Shown here in pieces: positions 52,469 through 62,951 of a stretch of 64,000 nucleotides of DNA. Origin of the DNA: Ziziphus jujuba (lineage: Eukaryota > Streptophyta > Magnoliopsida > Rosales > Rhamnaceae); assembly GCF_031755915.1 (NCBI RefSeq), contig NC_083387.1:20605001-20669000 (forward strand), written 5' to 3'. A program made the position numbers and the translations under genes. The notes below the pieces were generated by a model that saw only the letters and a list, made by a program, of their open reading frames with translations, did not search any database and was not told the DNA's origin. Position 1 is the first letter of the stretch, and each line of letters opens with the position of its first letter.

Positions 52469-52675
52469 TTAGCCTTCCATCATGTTGGTGATGTTGATGG
52501 CCTCTTCATCTCCAAACAAATAGACATCATCTTCATCTTGGTCAAAATCTAGATCTTCATCTGATTCCTGATTATCTTCAAGATTGACAGTCTTATGCTT
52601 TTTGAGTATCCTATGGTATGCATCAACAAGGTCTGGATATAATGTTTTCTTTGAAACCATCGTTTCCATTACCAT
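52469..52675 (-). pseudogene. Acidic ORF end upstream of promoter repeat E
   Basis: A 68-codon frame ends at TAA (52469-52471). Its C-terminal half is very acidic (SDEDLDFDQDEDD, then INITNMMEG at the end). A diverged copy of the last 25 residues occurs before copy D and a shorter trace in 49440-49470. No domain is recognised. Its fixed place just upstream of the TATA-bearing repeat suggests the 3' end of the last ORF of a pararetrovirus or retroelement. The ATG at 52673-52675 may not be the true start, because upstream sequence is not clearly open. Confidence 0.45.
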
Positions 52676-53339
52676 CCCAAATCTAAGATCCGTAATCCAT
52701 CAAATTTGAATTTTGTAATCCTAATTTGGAAATCCCTAAGCCTAAATTGTAGAACAACCATTCCATTTTCTTGGAACATTTGAAATGAGTTTAAGATTTT
52801 TGAGAGAAAGAATTTCTATCGGTTTGAATTTTCATCGGTTTAGGTTTTCATATGAAAGAAAGAAAGAAAAGGTCTGAGAGGCAGAAAGGGTTTCTTTGAT
52901 GAGTTTGGCAAGGTTTTCATCAATTCAAAGAAGAAATAGTTGCAAAGAAAAAAAAAGCTTTTCTATAAAAGAAAGAGTTTCTGATAATAATTTGGCAAAT
53001 TTATGGGAAGAAATGGGATAAAAGGGTAGTTAGTTTAACTTTAGGATCTAGGTAGGGCATTTGTTTATTTAGTGGGTCAGGTTGCATGACTTTAATAAGG
53101 TGGTTTTCTTGAATTGAGCAAGTAAATGCATTTATGGCTTAATAAATATAATTTTTATTAGGTTGTATTACTCTATCACTGTTTTGCCAGTTTGAATTAA
53201 TTTAATTGTTTAATAGATGAAATTATTAATTGTAGTAGTTTTATTGTTTCATATTTATTTTATAGTATTTTATATGTCTTTTGAATTATAATATTTATTA
53301 GTGTGGGTCATGTGTAGTATTGATAAAATAAAAGTGTGT
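52676..53339. other. Spacer between the repeat cluster and the MULE relic
   Basis: No product is recognised. On the minus strand, purine-rich GAAAGAAAGAAA text near 52850-52870 and short repeats around TCGGTTTGAATTTTCATCGGTTTAGG are visible. It may contain more decayed element sequence. Confidence 0.4.
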
Positions 53340-54660
53340 ATGTCAAAAATCACTATCTAAATGTATAATGGAGGTCAATTTATAAGCAATCCTTTTCTGG
53401 AATATGTAGCGGGACGGTTGTACACTTTGATAATTGTGATGTGGATAGATTAATATTCCAAAGTTTAACTCTATGGTATATAGAGGAATTAGGATATAGT
53501 GAGTGGAAAGCTCTTTGGTTCATACCTCTTATGATAGGTGAGGCATTTAAAGATAGATTTGGACATGTTAGGCTTTGTTGCAGGAAATAGTATTTGTAAT
53601 GTATTGGATTCTATGTAGAAGGTGGACAAACAAAACTTGTGTTACCTGTAATATTTGATCTGGATTTAGATGACGCAATAATGGAAAATGCTAATGTACT
53701 TGACGGTGAAGTGGAAAATATTAAGCGAAGTGCTGAATATGCTAAGGTAGCTAATGAAGTAGAAGATGCTGAGTTTGGATTGGATGGTGGGGGAGGGGGG
53801 TTGATGATGATGGATTTGATGATGCTATTGTGAATGAGGATTCAATTGCTGGTGTAGCCATTGAGGATAATTTATTTGATGAATTGGATGATACAACTTT
53901 ATATCTGAAGAGGTAAACAGAGATATTGGAGATGATAGACACTCTATGATAGAAGATTCTAGTGAGTTGAATAGTTTGAGAGGATTTGTGGATGAGAATG
54001 ATGATGGTGATGTATTTCCCATTGCAGCACTAAATATTTGGTATATGTTGGAATGAAGTTTCCTAGGCATGTAGAGTGAAGAGAACATTTGGTTAACTAC
54101 TTTGTAACAAATGGCTATAACTTGAGGTTTATAAAGAATGCTTCATAGAGGATCGCATTAGAGTATTATGAAGGATGTGAATGGAGGTTGCATGGACGAT
54201 TGTCAAAAAATTATTTTGATGACTTGAAAATGAATCTACATGTGAGGTTAAACCAATTTCAAGAGAAAGTGCAAAAAAATTTAATTATTAACATATCAAA
54301 GTATCAAGCATATATACAGGGCCAAGCATAAGATATTGGATATCGTGAAAGTGAATGTGGTTGAGCAATATGCCACATGATGGGCTACTTTTAGGGACAG
54401 TAAAGACAGATAATAGTAGCATATGCAGAATGAGATTAAACAAATGATAGTGGAAAGACAGTTTTCAATAGGATTTACATCTGTTTAAATGCTTGCAACT
54501 AGAGGTTTAAGTGACCGGAACCATTTATTGGATTAGTTGGATGTCATAAAAGGTCCATTTCAAGGACATTTATTATTTTCTGTAGGACGAGATCCCAACA
54601 AATAAATATACCCTATTGCATATACTTTGGTGGAGTCCAAGAATAAGGATTTATGAACTT
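53340..54660 (+). pseudogene. Mutator-like (MULE/MuDR) transposase, decayed
   Basis: Scattered over several frames are the landmarks of a plant MULE transposase. The N-terminal domain has DNCDVD-like and LGYSEWKALWF (53485-53521) text followed by VEGG-TKLVLP; an acidic stretch (53660-53830) follows. The MULE DNA-binding region has text such as NYFVTNGYNLRF and YEGCEWRLHGRLS (about 54080-54210), then ISKYQAY (about 54295-54315). The start of the catalytic domain is LDVIKGPFQGHLLFSVGRDP (54537-54596) with IYPIAYTLVES (54606-54638). The first catalytic Asp codon appears kept. Many stop codons and frame changes and loss of the rest of the catalytic domain make it dead. In life it would cut and insert Mutator-type elements. 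No terminal inverted repeats were found nearby. Confidence 0.8.
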
Positions 54661-56430
54661 AATTCCTTCTAAATCTGTTTAGTCATATCAGTTTTGCAAG
54701 AGATGGTAGAGATATCACTAACAAAATATATTTTACTTTATTATCATTTTACGTTTTTATATGGTAGTTAATTTAATTGTCTTTACCTTATTGGTTTTTC
54801 TTGGTTGTTTTCTAAAATAACATATTTTCTTCTCAATTTTTATATTCTTTTTTCTCCGTGGTTTGAAGTTTCATGGTTAATGTTTTAAAAAAAAAGGATA
54901 TGTTTTATTTATTATTATTATTTTTTTTGTGTTATTGTTGATAGGGTAGAGATATGTAGTGGAGTTGTAGAGTTATTTGTTAGAACAAAAGAGATTGGTG
55001 AAGTATAAATGGGTGGTGATGTAAACCTATAGGAGAGAGAGAGAGAGAGATAGTTGAATTTTTTGGCTGAGAATATGTATGCCTTATTGTCTTATGTATA
55101 TCATTTTACTTTCTTGTATGGTGCAATTTAATTGGCTTTACTTTACTGTGTGTTTTTGTCATTTCATTTTATTGAAAACATGTACTTTATTGTAATGCTG
55201 TCGATTTAATTTGCTTTACTTCACTTAGGATGCTAAACAGCTCTAAAGTCCAAAACACAATCAAACCAGCCCGAAAAGCATGGCCTAAATTCAACTGAGA
55301 CTGATACGGCCCAATTTCTATTTGGGTTGGCCTTGAGCTTTACATTTTTCGTATAGATCCAATTTAAAGCCACATCCATTGGACTACCTATTGAGCTGGC
55401 TTGAAGCCTAACCCAATATAATTTTATAATTATTTTATATTCTTATTCAATATACTATAAATATTTATTATATGTTAAATTGTATTTATTATATTGTTTG
55501 TTACAAGATAAGTTATTAAGAGTAATTTTAGATTCACCAAATTTATTAACAAAATATTTGACATCCAATGACTTTGCGTTATTGATTGTACTTACTTTCC
55601 ATAATTTTAAGACATTTATTAATATATAAATTATTAAAAAAATAATTATATTATTTGATATAAAAAATTTAGTTAATAAATTTAATACATGTAGCATTGT
55701 CCATTTATTAAGCTATTATTTTTATATTATTATTATAAAGATATTTTAAGCAAGAAAAATATATTTGAATCAAATTTTAAGACTATAAGAAAAATAGAAA
55801 TTAAATTTTGGATTCTAAATTTGTGCTTAAGCTTTAAACCCGAAATCCAAGCTTGATACCTATAGGTGGCGTTTGGTATGCATGATAGGTTTGGATCGAA
55901 CTGCATCGGATATGATGGGATGATAGACTAATTATTTCATGTTTAGTGGAAAATTGGACTGGATTGGATTATTTTGTAATTATAGTTTTGATTTTTTAAA
56001 AATAAAAAAATTTAAAAATTAAATTTATATTTACAGAACAAAATGTTATATTTAATTAAAGTTGTAAATTTATTTATTTATATTTACATGCAAATTAATT
56101 TTTTTTAACAACCACAAATTATATTAATATATAATTTTAGAAATAAATCAAAATTAAATTATAACATTTTGTAGATTTAGGTTCCACTTTAGAACCCAAA
56201 TAAACTAAAGCAAAAATTTTTTGTCCATATGAATGAAGGCGTATGATTAACGACTTTGCAACCATGAAAGCTCAAAATATAATTTATTCCTTCTATATTT
56301 TCATCAAGATAAATGAACGCCCACCAACCAGCCACATTACAAAATTTTCATAATTTGAAATTTGAGATTTTCCTGATACCATAAAACCAGCTACACAAAA
56401 CCAAGGATATAAAACCATTGCAGAAAATTT
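54661..56430. other. AT-rich spacer with element fragments
   Basis: No gene is recognised. A GA run lies near 55031-55049. At about 55235-55410 a less AT-rich stretch with GCCCGAAAAGC and GGCCCAATTTC resembles a repeat end. GGTGGCGTTTGGTATGCATG at about 55865 looks like one end of a Harbinger/hAT-type MITE without a visible partner. Confidence 0.45.
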
Positions 56431-56756
56431 TTACTCCATAATTACAAATCACCCAGCAGCCTTTATCTTCTCTATCATGTCATTTGGTTCTTCTTTGGTA
56501 ACTTCTTGTTTAAACAAAACAGGTGCCTTCTCAACCAGCACTTTAGCTTCCTTCAATCCTAGATTGGTAAAGGCCCTTACTTCTTTAATCACCTTGATTT
56601 TTGCAGCATTTTCAAACTTCTCCAACTTCACTTCAAAAGCTGTCTCCTCTACCTTCTTCTCTTCAGCCTTTGAACCGGCAGTGCAATAATCCTCATCGTT
56701 TTGTGTATCAGTGGAGATATAGACTGCTAGAAACGTTGTTATCTGCCTTTAAACAA
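56431..56756 (-). pseudogene. Organellar bL12 (L7/L12) C-terminal domain, probable pseudogene
   Basis: bL12 forms the ribosomal stalk that recruits translation factors. On the minus strand the frame is open from 56756 and gives an acidic linker (AGSKAEEKKVEE) followed by the whole L12 C-terminal fold, including KLEKFENAAKIKVIKEVRAF, GLKEAKVLVEKAP and MIEKIKAAG, of the plant mitochondrial type. A TGA at 56449-56451 replaces what should be a Gly codon in the family's KAAGG-V--ME ending; the next codons still read FVIME and then TAA at 56431-56433, so the stop is a recent point change. No N-terminal half or transit peptide was found upstream. It is either a retrocopy fragment or the last exon of a decayed gene. 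Loss of five C-terminal residues alone might be tolerated. Confidence 0.7.
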
Positions 56757-58090
56757 AACAGTTGCAGCATGTGGCTATTATTTACTACAACTTGAACTAC
56801 ATGGACTATGGACTCTGTTATATGGAAAATTTAAAACAAATATATCAAATGTGTAATTAAAATATGTCACTTCAGAGAGGCTATGATGATCGCAAAGTGT
56901 GCTACAATATATAGAAGAATTATCCCAATCAAAAGAGAGTGATAAAACATAGATCAGAAGCATACCATTGTGACCAATGGGTTCCACATCGACCTTACAG
57001 CTTTAATATAGCATTTGATAAATGCAACAGAAATCCTAGGATAGATGCAAAACTAGTTTGAATTCAATTATCCTCTACATCTTAATTGCCAACATCACAT
57101 CCTCAAAAGAACTCATTATCAACAGTTCCAGTTCTTGGTCATCAGGAACTTGGCATATTGGAACCTCGAATACAAAATGCAGTAATACAAATGGAAATCT
57201 CACATGTTAAAACATTTTGTTCCAAATTTCTCCATTTTAAACACAGCATGGCATTGATTTTTCAACTGAGCATTCACACCAACAGTTTGTGAGACAATGG
57301 TCATAACTTTAGGTGGAATGAGAATCAATAAAAAAATTAAAGGGTTAAGATTTACTGGATCAGAGATCTTAATCTTTGCACAACTAAAAAACCGAATTCA
57401 CCCATTATCAATACCCATAACTCTTAATGAATATCCATTTTATCAAATCCCATTATTCGTTTTAGAAGAAAATGATTAAAAAGAACAGAGCTTAAACTAG
57501 TTTTAGTAATTTTCTTATTAAAAACGTAGTGATAAAGAAATTTTGTGATATATTTTCATACATTAACATAATCAAAATTAACACAGTAGTAGAAAAATCA
57601 TTCATTTTTCAAACTCATCTTTCTTTATCTTCCTCTTCAAAATATTCACCAAATGCATTCTAGCAATAAACTTGTCCTAGCTACCATATTATCAAGTATA
57701 AAAATCCAAAAAATAAAAATAAAAAATAATAATAATACTAATTGCAAAGAAAAAGGTAACCAAAGAATCCAACAAAATCACATTACAAAGTAAGCAACCA
57801 CCATAATTATCACAAATTAAAACCTTAATCATATGAACCACCACATCTAAGTAATGATAAAAAATATATATATGTATATACCTACATGACCACATCCGGT
57901 GCTCTTTTTTCCCCTTTATTTTTTGCATTAAATATGAATGGATAGTTATATAGAGAATCCACACTCTTAAATAAACAAAATAACTTGTCAGAAGCATTTT
58001 GTCAAACACATAGCAATCATAGATGACAAAAATTGACTATAACGGCAAATCGAAGCCCTAATTTGTGCAGATAAAGAAATCAAATGAAAA
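56757..58090. other. Spacer upstream of the L12 relic
   Basis: No exon is recognised with confidence. On the minus strand GGTCGATGTGGAACCC...CACAATG followed by GTATGC (about 57000-56965) looks like an exon end with a donor site, but it does not match L12 sequence I know. The rest is AT-rich. Confidence 0.4.
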
Positions 58091-58093
58091 ACG

Positions 58094-58229
58094 ACGAAGA
58101 AGAAGAAGAAGATGGCAGATCGAAGAAGAAGAAGAAGATGGCAGATCGAAGAAGAAGAAAAAGAAGAATGCAAATGAAGAAGAAGAACATCGAAGAAGAA
58201 GAAGAAGAAGAAGAAGAAGAAGAAGAAGA
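58094..58229. repeat. GAA/AAG trinucleotide array with higher-order unit
   Basis: Runs of GAA are interrupted by GATGGCAGATC (twice, about 26-28 bp apart), giving a higher-order repeat, then a clean (GAA)n of about 12 units before TAG at 58230. It is purine-rich on the plus strand. The frames on both strands here are low-complexity artefacts. Confidence 0.9.
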
Positions 58230-58767
58230 ATAGTACTCACCGAGGGTTTGAAATCAGAGAGAGGCGGAGAACGGTCTGTTGAGAAATCGTAGAGAGGCGG
58301 TGAAGGGTTCGGCAAGAGACACATTCGAGTGGGAGGACGAGAGCTTCTTCGAGAGAGGAGGACAAAAGTGATCCAAGTGTTTCGATGGATCAGGTCAGTC
58401 CTCTTCGAAGGGGATAAGTTGATCAACATGATAAGTTTGTCCCATTCTCCATTTTGCTTCCCAAAAACCATACTAGAACTGTGACTTGGCCAGTCCAATG
58501 CAACAAACATGGTCATAGGGTCGTGTAGTGGAATTTACATTTGGCATATTGACTTGGCTTAGCCCGGCCCAAATTTTCTCTTTAGCTTGAAAAAAATTCA
58601 GCTTAACCATGCCCGAGCCCTAATTTTTGAGCTTAGGTCGGGTTGGGCAACCTTTAACTTCATTGTTTTGTTATCATTTTACTTTATTGCCGGTCATCTA
58701 ATACTAGAAACATATTATTTATGGTTTGGTACATGGAATGGAGGAATTTAATCCTAATCATAGATTT

Positions 58768-61700
58768 TGTAACACTCCAATCTGAGAAAACGTTCAGAAT
58801 TTGAACTTTCAACCAACTTTAACCAAGGTTGACTAAGTGAGTCCTATGGTTGACTTTTTACTACGAGGAGAATTTCTCTTTGACCAAGGCATCTTAGTGA
58901 AGTACTCATTGATTCAAGTTTGTGGACTATTAGTACACTAAAATCGGAGCTAAGATTAGAAAGTTATTCTCATAATAAAGCGCTCTTTGGACTAATCGGC
59001 AAGCCTAGGTTTGACTTTTTATTTGTATGGATTTTGATTTGATTTATATACAAAGCATTTTAAAGTTACAACTAAGTATGAAATTTAATACAATAAAAGA
59101 TAAAAAGAAAAATTACAAGATAAGAAAGAAAAGAAAGAAAGAACTCCTCAGAAGATGGCAATGAACTAAGAAGTCAAGCTCACCCTGGACGGTCACGTTT
59201 ACTAACTTAGACCTAGGGGAACAAATTTAAAAACGTGATATCCTAACCATCTCAGTGAATGACCCAATATATTTTATAATATTAGTAATAACAATAATAA
59301 TAATATAATAACCTTAATTAATTAATAATAGATAAATAATTAATAATTAATTGAAAATAACATTTTCCCTCAAAACCCTCACAATTCACTTAGTTGGAAA
59401 TGTTTCCCTTTTAAAACATTTCCACAAAACTCAATATTTGTATATCCCAAAAATTAAGGAAATATTAAATAATTAAAGTACAGATAAAATACAAATAATG
59501 TAAAACTTAAATTTACGTTGGAAATACTTTAAGAACAAATTATTAAATTTAGAATAAAATATCATAAGGTAAAATAAAATTATAATTAAACTTGTACTAG
59601 AGAAATTCGACATAAAAAAAAAAATTAAACTCGATATATATATAATTTATAAAATTTATTAATTAAATCAATGAAATAATAAATAATAAGGGAATTATTA
59701 TAATTAGTTTTAAATACCTCAACTTGCATAGGCAATAAAAAATGTTAGAATCCCACATTGAAATAATAATGAAAATATGAATAAATGCATTTAAATAATC
59801 AATTTAAATAAGTAGAATAAATCAATTAAATAATAAAAGAAATATTTAAATTAATTTAACATAGCCATTTGAAATAAATGGTAAAAATATAATAGAATTT
59901 ATTTTAAAATACCAAATCAATTTAAATAGTAAAATCATGGTAAAATCCATTTTAAAACATTAATTTGAAATAAATGATAAAACACCATCAAATACATTTT
60001 AATTTTTAAATACTCTTTTAAAACAATATTTTAATTTTAAATACTCTTTCAAAACATTATTATTTTGGAAATTGTGTCAAAAAAACAACTTGATGCACCA
60101 AACTATATACCAGTTGTGTCTGATGGTACCCAGCATCTCGAGAATCGGCTAACGGGGAGGTTAAAGAGAGAAGCCGATATATGATCACTTGACGTCCTAC
60201 AGCGCCGCTACTATCAGTCATCCTGGCTATGGAGGGGAAACTGATGCTCACTGTACATTATACCCTTCCAGCTTTCTAGTCGAATGGCATCCACATGACA
60301 TTCCTATAAACTTGCACGCTAATCATATTCATAAATACAGTACAGAATACCAGTTGCTGCATGGTACGTCTAAAAATTATAAAATCATATATTTTTCAAG
60401 CACCGAAATCTCATCATTGCCATTGGATTAAATATCAAAATCTATATAATCCACATTTCTTTAAACCATCATCGTAAATCCATCACATTATAATCCATTC
60501 TCATAGACTCATTAATGCAAATATACCAAATTTCCTGTGGCATAAAACTAAACCCTTGATATTTAAATGCATAAAAATATTTTTGAAGCATAATATTTTA
60601 AAACAATATTTTTCTCAAATCCTCAAAATCAATTTAAATCAATATATCCTTAAAACCACGTAAAATTCATGCATAATTAAATTCCACAATTCCTCAATAC
60701 CATAAAATAATTTCCATAATTATTTCAATGCATAATAAATTTAAATAATTATTTTCCTTCAAATCTGAAAAATCAATCCATTCCAAAAATAATATTAAAA
60801 CCTAATGAAATTCATATATTTTTAAAATCATGTAAACACATTTATCATGCATCATAATTTCAACATTTACTCAACAATAATTTAATAAAAATTAAATTCA
60901 TAATTTCTCAAAAATCAAAATATGATTTTTATGCACATATAATTTATTTCACCCCAAATTTAGAATCAAAATTTTCAAATAGAATTTATAAATTCTTCAA
61001 TACATAAAATATCAAATCCAAATATTTAATTATCACAAAATATATATATATATATATATATAATTTAACACCTGAAAATAAATTTGAAGGTGAATCACTC
61101 ACCTCGAGAATGTGTATCAATCAAGATCTTTAATGGGTTCGATCCCACAACTCACACATGCTCCTAAATATCAATGCCACACAAAATCGGTTAAATTAAT
61201 ATTTTAATTGGATAAATTATACATAGTTACCCGGGGGGCTAACAAAAACGTTAACCAAAATTCATAAATAATATACCGAAACGAAGCTTACGATGCGAGG
61301 ATTACGGATTGAATCTTACCTCTCGAAGATCAGACTTGTGGTGGCTGGAATCTCGTCGGAAAGGTTTCAGATTTAATGCTCTCCTCAATTCATCGAGAAC
61401 TAGGGAAGAAGGACCTCAGATATGGACTTAGGAGGGTCAATTTAGTGGGAAAGGGTAGGTGGGTTCAACGAGAACTTTTCGGAATCAGATTTCACGGTGA
61501 GCTGTCATGCCCACGGGGGAACGATTACCACTGACAGAGTGTCCAGTGGCCAATGGTCGTGATTTTTTATGGAGAGGTAGATCAAAGAATGGGTAAGCCA
61601 ATGGGACCAGCGGTGTCAAAAACATGTGCCTAGTTTGGGAGAAATCGATGGTGGAATGAAATGGGACGGTCGCTGAAGAATGACTCGCTCTGGGCACATC

Positions 61701-62401
61701 GCCAACAATCTGGTCGTGAAATTTGGGTTGCAGCTAGTATTCAAGTGGGCTTAAGGGAGATCAGGCGCGTGTGGCTGGGTGGTGGTCGAAAAAGGGTGAT
61801 CGGTGGCTGGCCGATTTCTCACTCTCTCTCCTCTCTCCTCTTTCTCTTTCTCTCTCTTCTCTCCCCTCCACCTCACTTATTTTTAGCCAATAAAATGCCA
61901 CACGTGGTTGCCACTGTGCACTCATGGGATTGGCTGGATTTTTGAAATATGGCACAGTGTCATTGGATACTATGCTCACACACAAAGATCAGTGGACCTT
62001 AAACGCTATTTCGAAAAAACTTTATAGGTTTGTAACTTTCTAACCAAATGTTCAAATTAGGCATGCCGCTAGTCTATGAACTTGTATCGATGAGTATTTT
62101 ACAATCATAGATGAGTACAAGCAAAATTTCACAAAAATAAAAAGTCAAATCTGGCACCCTTGGACATTTCGGACCGTAACTTATTTTGCTCATAAATTTC
62201 AAACTATAGCTTCATTTTTTGACGTGCTACTAGTCTATGAACTTGATTGATTTCTGCTTTGCAATGGTGCCTCGGTCAACATAAAATTTCATCCGAAGCA
62301 AAAAGTCAAAATTTGACCCCACTTGGTCAATAGCAGTCAAATCCGGTCAAACTCGATCAACGCGAGAAAAATTTCAGTGTACTTTAGGACGGGATTTTAC
62401 A
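58768..62401 (+). mobile_element. Probable large solo LTR or LTR-like unit, 3.6 kb
   Basis: It starts TGTAACACTCCAATCTGAGA and ends GGACGGGATTTTACA, so the termini form the TGTAA...TTACA inverted pair typical of plant Ty3/gypsy LTRs. No gag or pol motifs lie between. Less AT-rich stretches occur inside (59140-59250, 60100-60370, 61080-61170, 61260-61960, 62000-62395), including a CT-rich tract (about 61820-61870) that may be a promoter leader. No primer-binding site follows the right end and no polypurine tract precedes the left, which favours a solo LTR. A 5-bp target duplication was not found; the right border is a CA/CT microsatellite. The orientation is inferred from the ends only. Confidence 0.5.
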
Positions 62402-62413
62402 CACAAACACACA

Positions 62414-62450
<37 letters not shown>
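62402..62450. repeat. CA then CT microsatellite
   Basis: ACACAAACACACACAC is followed by a CT run of about 30 bp, directly at the right border of the LTR-like unit. Confidence 0.9.
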
Positions 62451-62451
<1 letters not shown>

Positions 62452-62591
62452 TCCTTTCTCGATGGGCCATTGAAGCTTCCAACGTAAAATCACTGTAGCA
62501 CCGGCTTACCCAAGCCTCATCGTCACCTCCAACATATGACCCATCATGCCGATGACACCATGTTGCTTTCAATTCACCGGTACAATTAGGC

Positions 62592-62951
62592 ATGCATTGG
62601 AAAATGGCCATTGATGAGGACATGACTTGGAGCACCTTAAGATGGAGTCGAAAGCCACTTCAAATCTCTATGGGACTAATAACCAGAGCTAGAGCAAAGC
62701 GGTTTAAAGAATCACTAAATTGTTTAATCCAAGAGGTGTTCATATATCACAGAAGCATGTTCATTATTGAAGATGAACAAAAATTGGTCCATATGATTGG
62801 AACAGAGGATGCCAGCATGAAAGAAAGCCTAACGCATGGAATCCAACACTATGGTGATGTGGCAGGATTTGATGACATGGATGGTGATGTGGCATCATAT
62901 GGTGACGTGGCATCATATGATGACATGGCACTTTTTCCACATGGAGGGTGA
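62592..62951 (+). pseudogene. Tail of a Ty3/gypsy-like retrotransposon polyprotein
   Basis: The 119-residue frame contains GLITRARAKRFKESLNCLIQ (about residues 28-47), the (P/L)-TRARAK--KE-L--L-Q signature often seen in the C-terminal tail of plant gypsy-type polyproteins. It ends in a short repetitive part with GDVASYGDVASYDDM. The TGA at 62949-62951 overlaps the probable start of the 3' LTR. No integrase, reverse transcriptase or RNase H lies upstream, so the element is truncated at its 5' side near the microsatellite. The family call is by recognition and is moderately sure. Confidence 0.6.

Noticed and set aside
58058..58516. 152-codon minus-strand frame upstream of the L12 relic, considered as its transit-peptide exon
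   Set aside because: Much of it is the GAA array read as Leu/Ser runs, there is no similarity to L12 N-termini, and no splice pair keeps frame clearly.
62592..62951. An independent host gene with Asp-Gly-Val repeats
   Set aside because: The TRARAK--KE-L--L-Q motif and its position before an LTR-like sequence fit a gypsy polyprotein tail better.
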